Origin: Paramylibacter ulvae | GTDB lineage: Bacteria > Pseudomonadota > Alphaproteobacteria > Rhodobacterales > Rhodobacteraceae | DNA: 64,000 bases | NCBI RefSeq assembly: GCF_014652655.1 | Contig: NZ_BMZF01000004.1 | Location: 157,980-221,979 of the forward strand | Reading direction: 5' to 3' | Shown here: piece after piece, positions 27,974 through 36,817 of the stretch | Position numbering within the stretch: position 1 is the first letter of the stretch | Layout: each line of letters begins with the position of its first letter | Notes under the pieces: generated by a model | The model's input: only the letters and a program-made list of their open reading frames with translations | Databases searched by the model: none | Told to the model about the DNA's origin: nothing | Position numbers and translations under genes: made by a program

Positions 27974-29302
27974 TTATTGCGCTGTTCTTTTGGACAAATC
28001 AGCGGCCAAGCGCAATAGCTTTGACGCATCTGTGCGATTGCCAAATGCGTATGGTCCCCATGCGGTGACGGCGGCGCGTGCATCATTTGCCGCCGCAATA
28101 TTGCCCGTGGCATCCCCCCATGATGCCCGCAAGGCTAGCAATTGCACCAACAGTGTCGCATTTTCATGGCGTCGCGCGGTTGCGATTGCGGGTTTCAATA
28201 CCGCATCCGCCAGCGCATGTTTGTCCGCAGACAATGCCAATGATGCCATTTGCACACTGGCATGTGCGGTGTGAATGTCATTTTCACCAAAAGCGGATTT
28301 AAACAAATTATAGGTTTGAGCAAACCCTTGCGCGGCACCCGATTGTTGTGCATCGGCCAAAATATCGGCGCGGATATATTGTGCAAATCCTTGGCGCGTG
28401 GGGCCATATCCAAATGAAACGCTGGCGTTTACTGCGCCGTTTGCCCCGCGCAGACGTAGCGCCAAATCATTGCCTGTGTTTTGCGCCAAGCGAATATCAT
28501 TCACCCAAGCACGCGATGTGGCGGGGCGTGGATTGCTGATATCTGTTTGACCAAGGGGGTTCAACGCGGCCAAGATTTTTGGCAAGCGTGCGCTGACCTG
28601 TGCCGATGTCATGCCAGATTGCAAATCAGCACTGTAAAGGCTGCGCAATACCAGCATATCAAACGAGGTCAGGATCAGATGAAAATCATCATCGTTAAAC
28701 ACCGAATCCGACAAGTGATAAAGATCGTTTAGGGGGCCAAGTGCTTGTGCCAGTTCTTCGTGCAGACAATCGCGCATCACTTGTGGTGTGGCATCATCGG
28801 GGATCACGATTACAATCTGTTCGCGTGTGGTCTGATTTTCCCAGCGTAGCGACGGATCAGTGCGGCGTTTGCGATATTGGGCGAAACTTTCAACATTGGG
28901 GGCAATGAAACAAACCTTGTTTTCGACACCGCGCATTTGATTGCCGTTGACGATGTCAATGTGAATATTTGCACCCGTTGAAACGCTGGCAATATCAATG
29001 TTCGCCTCACTGCGAATGCGTGTAATCAGGTTTTTCAAATCTTTGCGCAAAACGGCGGGTGCGTGCCCAACAAACCCAACCCGCACGGGCGTTTCAAATC
29101 GGGTGAACACGGGCAAGCGTTGACCGTTTTCCAATGCGAATGTCAGATCAAGGATATCACCCGCAATATCCCCGTTTGATCGTGCCACACCACGGGGATA
29201 ATTTTGCGCACTAAAGGATTGCGCACCGCTTCGCGTGTTTAATTGGGGGGCGTCGCCACAGCCCACCAAAAACAGAGCCAAACAGATGATCAGATATTTC
29301 AT
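27974..29302 (-). CDS. DUF2927 lipoprotein
   Basis: A 442-residue protein with a lipoprotein signal peptide and lipobox LFLVGC (Cys at residue 15). The DUF2927 region spans residues ~60-235; its CLHEELAQALGPLNDLYHLSDSVFNDDD stretch looks like a zincin-type HE..Q metal motif, suggesting a periplasmic hydrolase or a degenerate relative. The last ~150 residues are alanine-rich helices like TPR repeats. Its ATG overlaps the acetyltransferase stop by four bases. Confidence 0.85.
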   Translation of the reverse strand: MKYLIICLALFLVGCGDAPQLNTRSGAQSFSAQNYPRGVARSNGDIAGDILDLTFALENGQRLPVFTRFETPVRVGFVGHAPAVLRKDLKNLITRIRSEANIDIASVSTGANIHIDIVNGNQMRGVENKVCFIAPNVESFAQYRKRRTDPSLRWENQTTREQIVIVIPDDATPQVMRDCLHEELAQALGPLNDLYHLSDSVFNDDDFHLILTSFDMLVLRSLYSADLQSGMTSAQVSARLPKILAALNPLGQTDISNPRPATSRAWVNDIRLAQNTGNDLALRLRGANGAVNASVSFGYGPTRQGFAQYIRADILADAQQSGAAQGFAQTYNLFKSAFGENDIHTAHASVQMASLALSADKHALADAVLKPAIATARRHENATLLVQLLALRASWGDATGNIAAANDARAAVTAWGPYAFGNRTDASKLLRLAADLSKRTAQ

Positions 29303-29742
29303 AGCGCGATATCGTATTTCAAAAATGGCGACAGATGCGCCACCTTATCATAAAGCGCGCGCGCATCTGTGTTATCTTTCGCCGTCAGCCAGTAAACCTG
29401 TTTCAACTGATCCGATTTTGCCTGATCCACGACGGCGGCGATCATCGCACGCCCAACGCCCAGATTGCGCCCATCGGGATGCACGTAAAGATCATTCAGG
29501 TAACAACGTTTTTCAATATCCCAAAAGCTGTGATGATACAGGTAATTCACCAACCCAACCGCGCGATCACCATCAAATGCAATCAGCGAATACATGTCTT
29601 TTTCAGGGTCTAAAATTCGCGCCCATGTTGCATCGTAAACCGCGTCGGTGCGTTCTGTTTTATAAAACGCAAGATAGTCGCGCCATAGACGCCGCCATTG
29701 TGATTCTATCAAAGGTTGAGCAATCTTGAGCGCAACGGCCAT
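29299..29742 (-). CDS. GNAT-family N-acetyltransferase
   Basis: A 147-residue acetyltransferase. The acetyl-CoA loop is seen in DGRNLGVGRAMIAAV (Q/R-x-x-G-x-G/A pattern) near residues 92-106, preceded by the core strand CYLNDLYVHPD and followed by VYWLTAKDNTDARALYDKV. The substrate cannot be assigned. Co-transcribed with the DUF2927 gene. Divergent from dksA across a 190-base gap that carries both promoters. Confidence 0.85.
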   Translation of the reverse strand: MAVALKIAQPLIESQWRRLWRDYLAFYKTERTDAVYDATWARILDPEKDMYSLIAFDGDRAVGLVNYLYHHSFWDIEKRCYLNDLYVHPDGRNLGVGRAMIAAVVDQAKSDQLKQVYWLTAKDNTDARALYDKVAHLSPFLKYDIAL

Positions 29743-29932
29743 GTGACATCCTATTCAAAGTTTAAATTGCATTTCAATTGTTTAGCATGTGCAAATCAAA
29801 AAACAGCAAATTCTGCAAGTTTTCGAGCGCACATTCAAATGTTCACGCTGATTCAGGGGTGACAATTCAATAAGTTTCCGTTACGTACCGACCAATTGCA
29901 ATGGGTTCTACCCCAATGTGTGGGTGACAAGA

Positions 29933-30355
29933 ATGAAAGTTAATGCAGTGTTAGATAAAAGCTATCAACCGACTGACGACGAAGAATTCATGAATGACCG
30001 TCAGGTCGAATATTTCCGCGAAAAATTAGAACAATGGAAAGCATCCTTGCTTTCAGATTCCAAAGATACCATCGAAGGCATGCAAGAAGGCACACGCAAT
30101 ATTCCAGACGTGGCCGATCGCGCATCAGAAGAAACAGATCGCGCGCTTGAATTGCGCACCCGTGATCGCCAACGCAAATTGGTTGCGAAAATTGATGCAG
30201 CATTACGCCGTATCGAAGATGGATCATATGGTTATTGCGAAGCAACAGGCGAGCCGATTTCATTGAAACGCCTTGATGCGCGCCCCATCGCGACACTCAG
30301 CCTTGAGGCACAAGAGCGTCACGAGCGCAAAGAAAAAGTCCACCGCGACGATTGA
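29933..30355 (+). CDS. dksA: DksA-family transcription factor lacking the zinc cysteines
   Basis: A 140-residue protein with the DksA coiled coil (residues ~25-95, with acidic tip residues in DVADRASEETD) and the C-terminal globular part GSYGYCEATGEPISLKRLDARPIATLSLEAQERHE. Canonical DksA has four zinc cysteines there; only the first remains. Cysteine-poor DksA proteins are known in alphaproteobacteria and can still work with ppGpp at RNA polymerase. The ATG at 29933 is used; a GTG five codons earlier is possible. Confidence 0.9.
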   Translation: MKVNAVLDKSYQPTDDEEFMNDRQVEYFREKLEQWKASLLSDSKDTIEGMQEGTRNIPDVADRASEETDRALELRTRDRQRKLVAKIDAALRRIEDGSYGYCEATGEPISLKRLDARPIATLSLEAQERHERKEKVHRDD

Positions 30356-30377
30356 TCATTGGATCATGTGAAAATTC

Positions 30378-30410
30378 AAAACACCGACGTTTGCGCGTCG
30401 GTGTTTTTTT
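30378..30410 (+). terminator. Rho-independent terminator after dksA
   Basis: AAAACACCGACG (30378-30389) pairs with CGTCGGTGTTTT (30396-30407) around a six-base loop and runs into seven Ts. It is a textbook terminator 23 bases past the dksA stop. Confidence 0.93.
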
Positions 30411-30494
30411 ATGTCTGATCGTTACATTGCATCACACGCATTCGCTGCGCTATGATCTGGGTAACATACAAAATAACCATCGGGGTGCGCCATC

Positions 30495-30818
30495 ATGTCG
30501 GGAATTGCAATGCTTGTGATTATCCTTGTTCCCGCCTGTATTCTGGCGCTGATTTTATGCCGTAAACCCATCAAATCCGCACTGTCACGCGTTCCCCTAA
30601 CCGCCAAAGGATGGGTCATTTTGAGTGCTGGCGCGCTGATATCCATTGTGGCGTTCCTGTGGTGGGCTTTCCTCAATTCGCTTGCGTGTGGCTATACGCT
30701 TTCGGGGGATTGTTCCACTAATTGGTTGGTCGCGGGAGCGATCTTCAATTTCTGGACACCGTTTTTAATTGGACTCGTGATATGTTGCACTGCGTTTTAT
30801 GTGGGTAAGAAAACGTGA
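30495..30818 (+). CDS. Small integral membrane protein, unknown
   Basis: A 107-residue protein with three hydrophobic segments at about residues 4-22, 40-62 and 78-101. The loop between spans 2 and 3 has two cysteines (SLACGYTLSGDCST) that could form a periplasmic disulfide. I do not recognise the family. It ends directly against the convergent GIY-YIG gene, and together they look like accessory cargo between dksA and dcd. Confidence 0.6.
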   Translation: MSGIAMLVIILVPACILALILCRKPIKSALSRVPLTAKGWVILSAGALISIVAFLWWAFLNSLACGYTLSGDCSTNWLVAGAIFNFWTPFLIGLVICCTAFYVGKKT

Positions 30819-31553
30819 CTATTTTCGATGGGGCAATTGCGTGTAAATTTCTGCAACCTTTGTGTGATCTATTTCAAACCACTCTGTACCTATGCCGTCA
30901 GTAACATGCAGATTTTCACTTTTCATATGACGATGAAATTCAGTTTCCAATTGACCTGCATCATCGGTACGAAAAATGGTACGTATTCTTGGAATACCTG
31001 CATTGCCAGTTCCATACTGCGAAAGAACTCTTGTCGCCACGGAGCCGAGATCAGAACTAGTGTGCTTCCCGATTTTCGTATAACTATGCCCGAGCTCATC
31101 CAATAAACTATCGGTGTAGGTATAAACTGCCTCTTTTCCCTTCCCAACAAATTCGTGGGTTTGCATTGCCTTGTCGCGCATTTCTGCCTGTCGTCGATTG
31201 CTTCCGTGAATGATCTCAAGGTCTGCGCTGTACTCGAGAAATTCGTTGTCCAAACTCCACTCAGTTAATTCATTGTTAGTTTTGTTGTGTTTCACCGCTC
31301 CACCCTTTACGAAGCCGTTTTGGATCAAACAAAAAATAGATGTGTCGCGAATGTCTCCATCCCAGCCATTACCATTATCGATCCAAAATCCCTCGCCTAG
31401 TTGATCTCTGTAGCGTGCGATCGCCTCATCGGTATTTAATGGAGGATTATTGTTGAGAACATCTTTAATGATCAGATCGGCGGCTCGTTTCTGCAACGGG
31501 CGCATCGCACGTACAATGTCTGGGTCTCTAGTATACTTTGGTGTTTTATCCAT
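30819..31553 (-). CDS. GIY-YIG-like (T5orf172/MUG113) nuclease-type protein
   Basis: A 244-residue protein from ATG 31553, which has AAAGGGA upstream; an earlier start adds nine residues without a better ribosome site. The C-terminal ~95 residues read as a T5orf172/MUG113 GIY-YIG domain: AVYTYTDSLL...YTKIGKHTSSDLGSVATRVLSQYGTG, a later ETEFHRHMKS histidine and GIGTEWFEI with the conserved Glu-Trp-Phe. The N-terminal ~95 residues contain a winged-helix-like stretch (TSIFCLIQNGFVKGG...EWSLDNEF). Base and codon use look more AT-rich than neighbours, hinting at transfer. Could act in DNA metabolism or phage defence; unproven. Confidence 0.65.
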   Translation of the reverse strand: MDKTPKYTRDPDIVRAMRPLQKRAADLIIKDVLNNNPPLNTDEAIARYRDQLGEGFWIDNGNGWDGDIRDTSIFCLIQNGFVKGGAVKHNKTNNELTEWSLDNEFLEYSADLEIIHGSNRRQAEMRDKAMQTHEFVGKGKEAVYTYTDSLLDELGHSYTKIGKHTSSDLGSVATRVLSQYGTGNAGIPRIRTIFRTDDAGQLETEFHRHMKSENLHVTDGIGTEWFEIDHTKVAEIYTQLPHRK

Positions 31554-31592
31554 ATGAATCCCTTTCAACTCAGATATCAAACTAACGCTGGT

Positions 31593-31891
31593 TGATAAGT
31601 GTTCCTATCATTTGTTTCAATCAATGTGGCAACATCGCAACCGCTGATACGCCAGCACGAAAGCCACGCGAAGGGTTTTAATCCTTGCGTGGTTTCGCTC
31701 TGTTTTCACAGAATGTTGCGTATATGGAATAACGCATGACGGGCCCGCCGATTGCGGTTTGTGTCGGACAGGGGGAAACCCTGCACTCTGGGGTTGATGG
31801 CCCCGTAAATCGTTGATTTTGCGAGTGATACAATTGGGGAGAAAGCCCATGTGCATCCAAAACCTGTGTGACGTCAGGGGTGTTATACACC
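31593..31891. other. Hairpin-rich noncoding stretch between dcd and the GIY-YIG gene
   Basis: The 31554-31940 gap has no convincing gene but many inverted repeats: TGATA/TATCA (31593-31610), a long bulged stem (31658-31674 with 31683-31697), CAGGG/CCCTG near 31769-31783, GGGG/CCCC near 31789-31804, and GGTGT/ACACC (31879-31891). The density suggests a structured RNA or a dispersed repeat. I could not match it to tmRNA, RNase P, SRP or 6S RNA. Overlapping minus-strand frames (31617-31940) look like shadows. Confidence 0.4.
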
Positions 31892-31940
31892 GCGATTGGT
31901 TATAATTTTGTAACGGATGCGTGCGCTGGTTTAGGCGCAA

Positions 31941-33023
31941 TCACACCGGGGCTTTGAAATGTTTGGATAGTTTCAAACCTTGGCCCTGATAATTGGATTT
32001 CAGATCCGCGCCGTATAACAAATCGGGGATTTCGGCCATGCGTTCGTAAACCAAGCGCCCCACGCTTTGACCGTGTTCCAATGCAAATGGTGCCTCGTGA
32101 CAGCGTACTTCCAAAACACCACGTGATCCATGACCGCCCGCGGCGCTATGGCCAAAGCCGGGGTCAAAGAAACCCGCGTAATGGACGCGAAATTCGCCAA
32201 CCATGGCAAGATATGGTGCCATTTCAGCGGCGCAATCGGGGGGGATATGCACGGCTTCGCGACTGACCAGGATGTAAAATGCGCCTGGATCAAGGATGAT
32301 GCGTTTATCGGTGGCGTAAACCGGTTCCCAGAAATCATCGACGGCGTAATGGTTGATATTATCGAGATCAATTAACCCCGTATGGGGTTTGGCGCGATAT
32401 CCGACCAAACCATTTGGCAGGTCAAGATCAACGGAAAAGCCAAGCCCGTGATCAATTTGCGCAGGCCCATCAACCAAGCCAATATCGGCGTGAATGGCGG
32501 AAAGCTCACCATCAGAGAGCAATGCTTGGCCTTGGCGAAACCGAATTTGGTTTAGCCGCATACCGGGGCGGACAAGCACGGAAAATGATCGGGGGCTGAT
32601 TTCGGCGTAAAGGGGGCCGTTATATCCTGCCTCGATCCGATCAAATTCGATGCCATTGTCGGTGATACAGCGGGTGAACACATCGACGCGCCCCGTGCTG
32701 CTCTTGGCATTGGCAACAGCGTTGATATCGGCAGGGAGGTTGAGGGATTCCATCATTGGAACCACATAAACACAGCCCTTTTCCAAGACCGCACCATTGG
32801 TCAAATCAACCTCGTGCATTTTGAATTTTTCAAGCCGCTCTGCAACGCTATTGCCAGCACCTGCAAGGAATGAAGCGCGGACGCGATATGCCTTGCGCCC
32901 AAGGCGCAGATCAAGGCTGGCAGGTTGAACTTGACCATCTGGAATGGGGTCTGTCACATTGATTTCGCCACGCGCCAGCATCGATGTGATGGCTTGTGAT
33001 GGAAGAACGCCGTGATATGCCAT
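31941..33023 (-). CDS. dcd: dCTP deaminase, double-length alphaproteobacterial form
   Basis: A 360-residue protein, about twice the usual ~190 residues. It contains two related trimer-type beta folds: residues ~20-170 (QVQPASLDLRLGRKAYRVRA, NAKSSTGRVDVFTRCITDNG with the S-x-GR catalytic region) and ~195-350 (IDLDNINHYAVDDFWEPV, GVLEVRCHEAPFALEHGQSVGRLVYERM). The Rhodobacterales enzyme commonly has this length. Converts dCTP to dUTP, feeding thymidylate synthesis. Lies just beyond the tRNA-Pro gene. Confidence 0.88.
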   Translation of the reverse strand: MAYHGVLPSQAITSMLARGEINVTDPIPDGQVQPASLDLRLGRKAYRVRASFLAGAGNSVAERLEKFKMHEVDLTNGAVLEKGCVYVVPMMESLNLPADINAVANAKSSTGRVDVFTRCITDNGIEFDRIEAGYNGPLYAEISPRSFSVLVRPGMRLNQIRFRQGQALLSDGELSAIHADIGLVDGPAQIDHGLGFSVDLDLPNGLVGYRAKPHTGLIDLDNINHYAVDDFWEPVYATDKRIILDPGAFYILVSREAVHIPPDCAAEMAPYLAMVGEFRVHYAGFFDPGFGHSAAGGHGSRGVLEVRCHEAPFALEHGQSVGRLVYERMAEIPDLLYGADLKSNYQGQGLKLSKHFKAPV

Positions 33024-33063
33024 ATTCCCCCCGCGTGGTGTTGACAGTGACCTGTCAGAATTT

Positions 33064-33140
33064 TGGTCGGGCTAGCAGGGTTCGAACCTGCGACCTCTCG
33101 TCCCCCAGACGAACGCGCTACCAGACTGCGCTATAGCCCG
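33064..33140 (-). tRNA. tRNA-Pro (anticodon GGG)
   Basis: A full cloverleaf can be drawn: acceptor CGGGCTA/TAGCCCG, D stem GCGC/GCGC with the GG pair in the loop, anticodon stem TTCGT/ACGAG with loop CTGGGGG (anticodon GGG), T arm GCAGG-TTCGAAC-CCTGC, discriminator A, and an encoded CCA. Total 77 nt with CCA. Decodes CCC and CCU proline codons. tRNA genes are frequent integration sites, but I saw no integrase or repeated 3' end nearby. Confidence 0.96.
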
Positions 33141-33198
33141 TGAAAACCGTTTATATCGGCAAAGTTAGTGACCGCAAGTGCGAAAACACCCGATTGGA

Positions 33199-33918
33199 TT
33201 AAGATAATTGGTTTAACGCACGTTTCATGCGGTTGCGCACCTTTTTCAGGCGATAAAACAGATCTTCGACATCCATCATCTGGTCATCGTTCAAGGTTGT
33301 GCGGTTTTTGGTTGGCGAAATTGCTCGGCGTTTGCGCTCTGCGGGTGTTTGCACGGCGGCAGGTGGCACAGATTCGGTCAAAACGATCGGCTCATCGCGC
33401 TGGCCAACGGCGGCGTTGATGCGATCTTTGGCGTCTTGTTCGACGGGGTGTTTGATATCGCGTGCAGCAGGCGCAGATTCGGCATCGCGTGATGGTACAA
33501 AAACAGGTGTTTCGTCAGATTCGGGCGTGGATGGGGCAGGAGGTGTTGATGTATCAGCCACGGATTCTTCTTTGTCTTTTGCGGGTGTTGGTGCAGGTTC
33601 TGCGGATTTGGCAGATTTTGCACGGCGCCCTTTTTCGGGGAAATCTAATTCTGGCGAAAGTTCAGAGACGTGTTTCACGCCCTTATCCGACAGAATCTTT
33701 TGTGCAGCTTTGATCGTAATCCCATCGCCGTGCAACAGTGTTTTTATCCCGCCGAGCAATTTCATATCCGCAGGGCGATAATAACGGCGACCACCTGCAC
33801 GTTTGACAGGTTTAATTTGGCTAAATTTGCTTTCCCAAAATCGCAGCACATGCGTGGGTGTGTCCAACCAATCCGAGACTTCGGAAATTGTGCGGAATGC
33901 TTGTGGTGCTTTTTTCAT
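33199..33918 (-). CDS. MerR-family regulator with long acidic/Pro-rich linker
   Basis: A 239-residue protein. The N-terminal MerR winged helix covers residues ~5-75 ([45 protein letters not shown]). Residues ~90-205 are low-complexity Pro/Ala/Ser/Glu sequence, and the C-terminus is a short basic helix ([21 protein letters not shown]). This shape is typical of the MerR protein that follows ihfA in alphaproteobacteria. No metal-binding cysteines; the effector is unknown. Confidence 0.88.
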   Translation of the reverse strand: MKKAPQAFRTISEVSDWLDTPTHVLRFWESKFSQIKPVKRAGGRRYYRPADMKLLGGIKTLLHGDGITIKAAQKILSDKGVKHVSELSPELDFPEKGRRAKSAKSAEPAPTPAKDKEESVADTSTPPAPSTPESDETPVFVPSRDAESAPAARDIKHPVEQDAKDRINAAVGQRDEPIVLTESVPPAAVQTPAERKRRAISPTKNRTTLNDDQMMDVEDLFYRLKKVRNRMKRALNQLS

Positions 33919-33924
33919 GAGGTT

Positions 33925-34227
33925 TTATCGTTTGTTTCCAGACGATACCTTGTCTTTCATCACGTGGCTGGGGCGGAATGATAAAACGCGGCGCGGGGTG
34001 ATTGGCACCTCTTCGCCTGTTTTTGGATTACGGCCAACGCGCGCGGTTTTATCGCGAAGGTTAAATGTGCCAAAGGATGAAATTTTCACACTTTCGCCAC
34101 GTACCAACGCATCTGAAATATGTTGCAAGACACCTTCGACAAGGTCAGCGGATTCATTTCGGGATAAGCCGACCTCGCGAAATACAGATTCTGCTAGGTC
34201 TAGTCGCGTTAACGTTTCATCGGCCAT
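33925..34227 (-). CDS. ihfA: Integration host factor alpha subunit
   Basis: A 100-residue DNA-bending protein of the HU/IHF family. The beta-arm signature [25 protein letters not shown] (residues ~49-73) and the [27 protein letters not shown] start identify IHF-alpha. Bends DNA at specific sites in recombination, replication and transcription. Six bases upstream of the merR gene, downstream of fabH, matching the conserved order. Confidence 0.93.
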   Translation of the reverse strand: MADETLTRLDLAESVFREVGLSRNESADLVEGVLQHISDALVRGESVKISSFGTFNLRDKTARVGRNPKTGEEVPITPRRVLSFRPSHVMKDKVSSGNKR

Positions 34228-34297
34228 AATGTCTCTTCCCCAAAAATGTTACGCTAGGATATTGGGATTCGAATTTACGAGTCAACAATTTCGTCTG

Positions 34298-34311
34298 ATC
34301 AACGCGTTGAT
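34298..34311. promoter_or_regulatory. Palindrome between fabH and ihfA
   Basis: The perfect 14-base palindrome ATCAACGCGTTGAT lies in the 103-base gap between fabH and ihfA, about 70 bases before the ihfA start. It could be an operator for ihfA. Only a sequence observation. Confidence 0.3.
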
Positions 34312-34330
34312 ATGGCAAGAAAAACCAAAT

Positions 34331-35308
34331 TTACCACCGTAATACAACAGCACCCCATGCCAAACCGCCGCCAATTGCCTCTGTCAGCAGCAGATCGCCC
34401 TGTTTGACTTGGCCGCGTTTTACCGCCACCGACAACGCTAGGGGAATCGATGCGGCCGATGTATTGCCGTGGTCTTGAACGGTGACCACAACACGTTCCA
34501 TGGGCACACCCATGATTTGCGCTGTTTTCTTAATAATGCGCAAATTCGCCTGATGGGGGACAATCCAATCAACATCGTCGCCGTGCAGGCCAACCTTTTC
34601 CAATGCGGATTCGCCGACCTCTGCCAATTTGGCCACGGCGTGTTTGAATACTTCGCGGCCTTCCATGCGCAACACACCCGTTGTTTGGGTAGAGGACACG
34701 CCGCCATCGACATATAAAATGTCCTTGTAACGGCCATCGGATTTCAATTCGGCGGATAAAATCCCGCGATCGGCATTGGTGCCGTCGCATTCTTGGGCTT
34801 CGATGATCAATGCACCTGCGCCATCACCAAACAACACGGATGTGGTGCGATCGGTCCAATCCATGATGCGTGAAAATGTTTCCGCACCGATCACCAAAAT
34901 GCGTTTTGCCTGACCCGCGACAATCATCGCATTGGCCGTTGCCAAGGCATAGGGAAAGCCCGCGCAAACGGCCTGAACATCGAATGCAAAACCTGTGGTC
35001 ATACCCAATGCGGCCTGTACCTTGGTTGCGGTGGATGGGAATGTTTGATCAGGGGTTGAGGTGGCCAAAACAATCGCATCAATATCGGTGGCGGCAATGC
35101 CAGCGTGTTTTAGCGCATCTTTGGCCGCATGGATCGCCAGATCAGATGTTAGTTCCCCTTCGGCAGCAAAATGGCGGCGTTCGATCCCAGAGCGCGAACG
35201 AATCCATTCGTCGCTTGTTTCGATCTTTGCCTCGAATTCAGCATTTTCAACAACACGCGCAGGAAGGTAATGCCCAATGCCGATTGGGACTGCTCTTGTA
35301 GTTTTCAT
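34331..35308 (-). CDS. fabH: 3-oxoacyl-ACP synthase III FabH
   Basis: A 325-residue condensing enzyme that starts fatty-acid synthesis from acetyl-CoA and malonyl-ACP. The catalytic triad is visible: Cys115 in [11 protein letters not shown], His in VPHQANLRI, Asn in [11 protein letters not shown]. Length is typical. It follows plsX, linking fatty acid and phospholipid synthesis as in most bacteria. Confidence 0.95.
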   Translation of the reverse strand: MKTTRAVPIGIGHYLPARVVENAEFEAKIETSDEWIRSRSGIERRHFAAEGELTSDLAIHAAKDALKHAGIAATDIDAIVLATSTPDQTFPSTATKVQAALGMTTGFAFDVQAVCAGFPYALATANAMIVAGQAKRILVIGAETFSRIMDWTDRTTSVLFGDGAGALIIEAQECDGTNADRGILSAELKSDGRYKDILYVDGGVSSTQTTGVLRMEGREVFKHAVAKLAEVGESALEKVGLHGDDVDWIVPHQANLRIIKKTAQIMGVPMERVVVTVQDHGNTSAASIPLALSVAVKRGQVKQGDLLLTEAIGGGLAWGAVVLRW

Positions 35309-35353
35309 TTTTTACCCCGGGGTCGATTATTGTCTTGTTTTTGTAACGTTACG

Positions 35354-36445
35354 TTACGTATCTTCGCCTCCTGCGGCGGCAGATGCAACACGCGCGGCGA
35401 GTTTTTCTGAAAAACCAAGCTTTGCCAGTTGATAGGCAAGCTGAATCGCGGCGGCGACACCCGTGGCATCGGCATCGCCATGCGATTTAATCACTGTGCC
35501 ATTCAGGCCCAAAAATACACCGCCATTCACACGTCGCGGATCAATGCGTTTTTTCAATCGCTGCATCGCAGTATATGAAAACAGCGCGCCGATGCGCGAA
35601 AACGGTGTGTAGCGGAATGCTTCTTTGAGCAAATCACTGATTAGATTTGCCGTGCCTTCGCCAGTTTTCAGTGCAACATTTCCCGTAAACCCGTCCGTGA
35701 CGATCACGTCAACCTTGTCCGTGGGCAGATCGCTGCCTTCGATAAAGCCGACGAATTCATATTCGTTGCCAGAAAAGCTCTCGGTGATGAGTTCATGCGC
35801 TTCTTTGAGTTCGGTGCGGCCTTTGTGCTCTTCTGTGCCGACATTCAACAAACCCACGCGCGGCGTTTTAATGCCAAGCCCGTTGCGGGCATAAGATGCC
35901 CCCATCAAAGCGTATTTCAACAGATCGGGCGCATCGGCGCGTACATCGGCACCCATGTCCAAAACCACGTTAAATCCGCTGGGATTGCGTGATGGCCACA
36001 GAACCGCAATGGCGGGGCGGTAAACACCTGGTGCCTTGCGCAGACGCAGCATCGAAATTGCCATTAACGCACCTGTGTTACCACAGGATACAGTTACCGC
36101 CGCTTCCTTGTTTTTAACGGAATCGATGGCGTTCCACATGGATGTGCCCTTGCCGTTGCGCATTGCAAGGCTGGGTTTGTCATTCATATTGATGGTGGAT
36201 TCTGCATGGCGGACATCGCATTTGCCGGTCAATGATTTGCGTTTCGCAATCAGCGGTTTCAGAACGGTTTCATCGCCATGCACGATAAACCGGATATCTG
36301 GGTTTTTGCTGGCGGATTTATGTAACCCGCCGACAACAGCAATCGCACCCCGATCACCGCCCATTGCGTCAACCGAGATAACAATATCTGATTCAGTTTT
36401 TTCGATAACAGTATTTGTGCCGACCCGATCACTGTCGTTTGTCAT
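35354..36445 (-). CDS. plsX: Phosphate acyltransferase PlsX
   Basis: A 363-residue enzyme that turns acyl-ACP into acyl-phosphate for phospholipid synthesis. Diagnostic blocks are VISVDAMGGDRGAIAVVGGL at the N-terminus, SCGNTGALMA, VLDMGADVRADAPDLLKYA and VIVTDGFTGNVALKTGEG. Lies between rpmF and fabH on the same strand. The first ~20 residues (from the ATG at 36445) are poorly conserved in type, so a slightly later start is possible. Confidence 0.94.
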   Translation of the reverse strand: MTNDSDRVGTNTVIEKTESDIVISVDAMGGDRGAIAVVGGLHKSASKNPDIRFIVHGDETVLKPLIAKRKSLTGKCDVRHAESTINMNDKPSLAMRNGKGTSMWNAIDSVKNKEAAVTVSCGNTGALMAISMLRLRKAPGVYRPAIAVLWPSRNPSGFNVVLDMGADVRADAPDLLKYALMGASYARNGLGIKTPRVGLLNVGTEEHKGRTELKEAHELITESFSGNEYEFVGFIEGSDLPTDKVDVIVTDGFTGNVALKTGEGTANLISDLLKEAFRYTPFSRIGALFSYTAMQRLKKRIDPRRVNGGVFLGLNGTVIKSHGDADATGVAAAIQLAYQLAKLGFSEKLAARVASAAAGGEDT

Positions 36446-36467
36446 GTCGGATCAGCCCAAAGCCGTT

Positions 36468-36674
36468 TTATGCCGCGTCGTCGTCTAGGTCGAGTTCTTC
36501 AACGCTAGATACAACTTGACGATCATCATAGTGACCACATGCGCCACATACGTGATGTGGGCGTTTCAGTTCACCGCAGTTTGCGCATTCGTTTGGATTA
36601 TCTGCAACCAATGCGTCGTGTGAACGACGATTGTTACGACGTGAGCGCGTAATCTTGTTTTGTGGGACAGCCAT
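36468..36674 (-). CDS. rpmF: Ribosomal protein bL32
   Basis: A 68-residue ribosomal protein with N-terminal [22 protein letters not shown] and a zinc ribbon from Cys30, Cys33, Cys43 and Cys46 (CANC...CGAC). Keeps all four cysteines, so it is the zinc-containing form. Its leader contains a hairpin at 36694-36706. First gene before plsX. Confidence 0.96.
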   Translation of the reverse strand: MAVPQNKITRSRRNNRRSHDALVADNPNECANCGELKRPHHVCGACGHYDDRQVVSSVEELDLDDDAA

Positions 36675-36693
36675 GTCACAACCTCGAATTTGT

Positions 36694-36706
36694 GGGGCAA
36701 CGCCCC
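36694..36706 (-). promoter_or_regulatory. Hairpin in the rpmF leader
   Basis: GGGGC (36694-36698) pairs with GCCCC (36702-36706) around a three-base loop, about 20 bases before the rpmF ATG on the minus strand. It is close enough to affect ribosome access. Its position just before a ribosomal protein gene makes translational control plausible, but it is a small stem and may be incidental. Confidence 0.35.
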
Positions 36707-36817
36707 TTTATAATAGTCCAGCAAGTCGCAAAGAGCGTCTCGATTCCCGACCTAATGGAAGAGCCGCGAAAATACAAAGAAAATCCGTTTCTGCAACCCC
36801 TTTATGTCACTTGGCGG

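Noticed and set aside
31617-31940. Minus-strand frame of 107 codons in the hairpin-rich gap
   Set aside because: No ribosome site or domain, overlaps the dcd stop, and its composition follows the inverted repeats. Treated as noncoding.
33064-33140. tRNA-Pro as an attachment site for an integrated element
   Set aside because: No integrase gene and no direct repeat of the tRNA 3' end were found in the flanking DNA.
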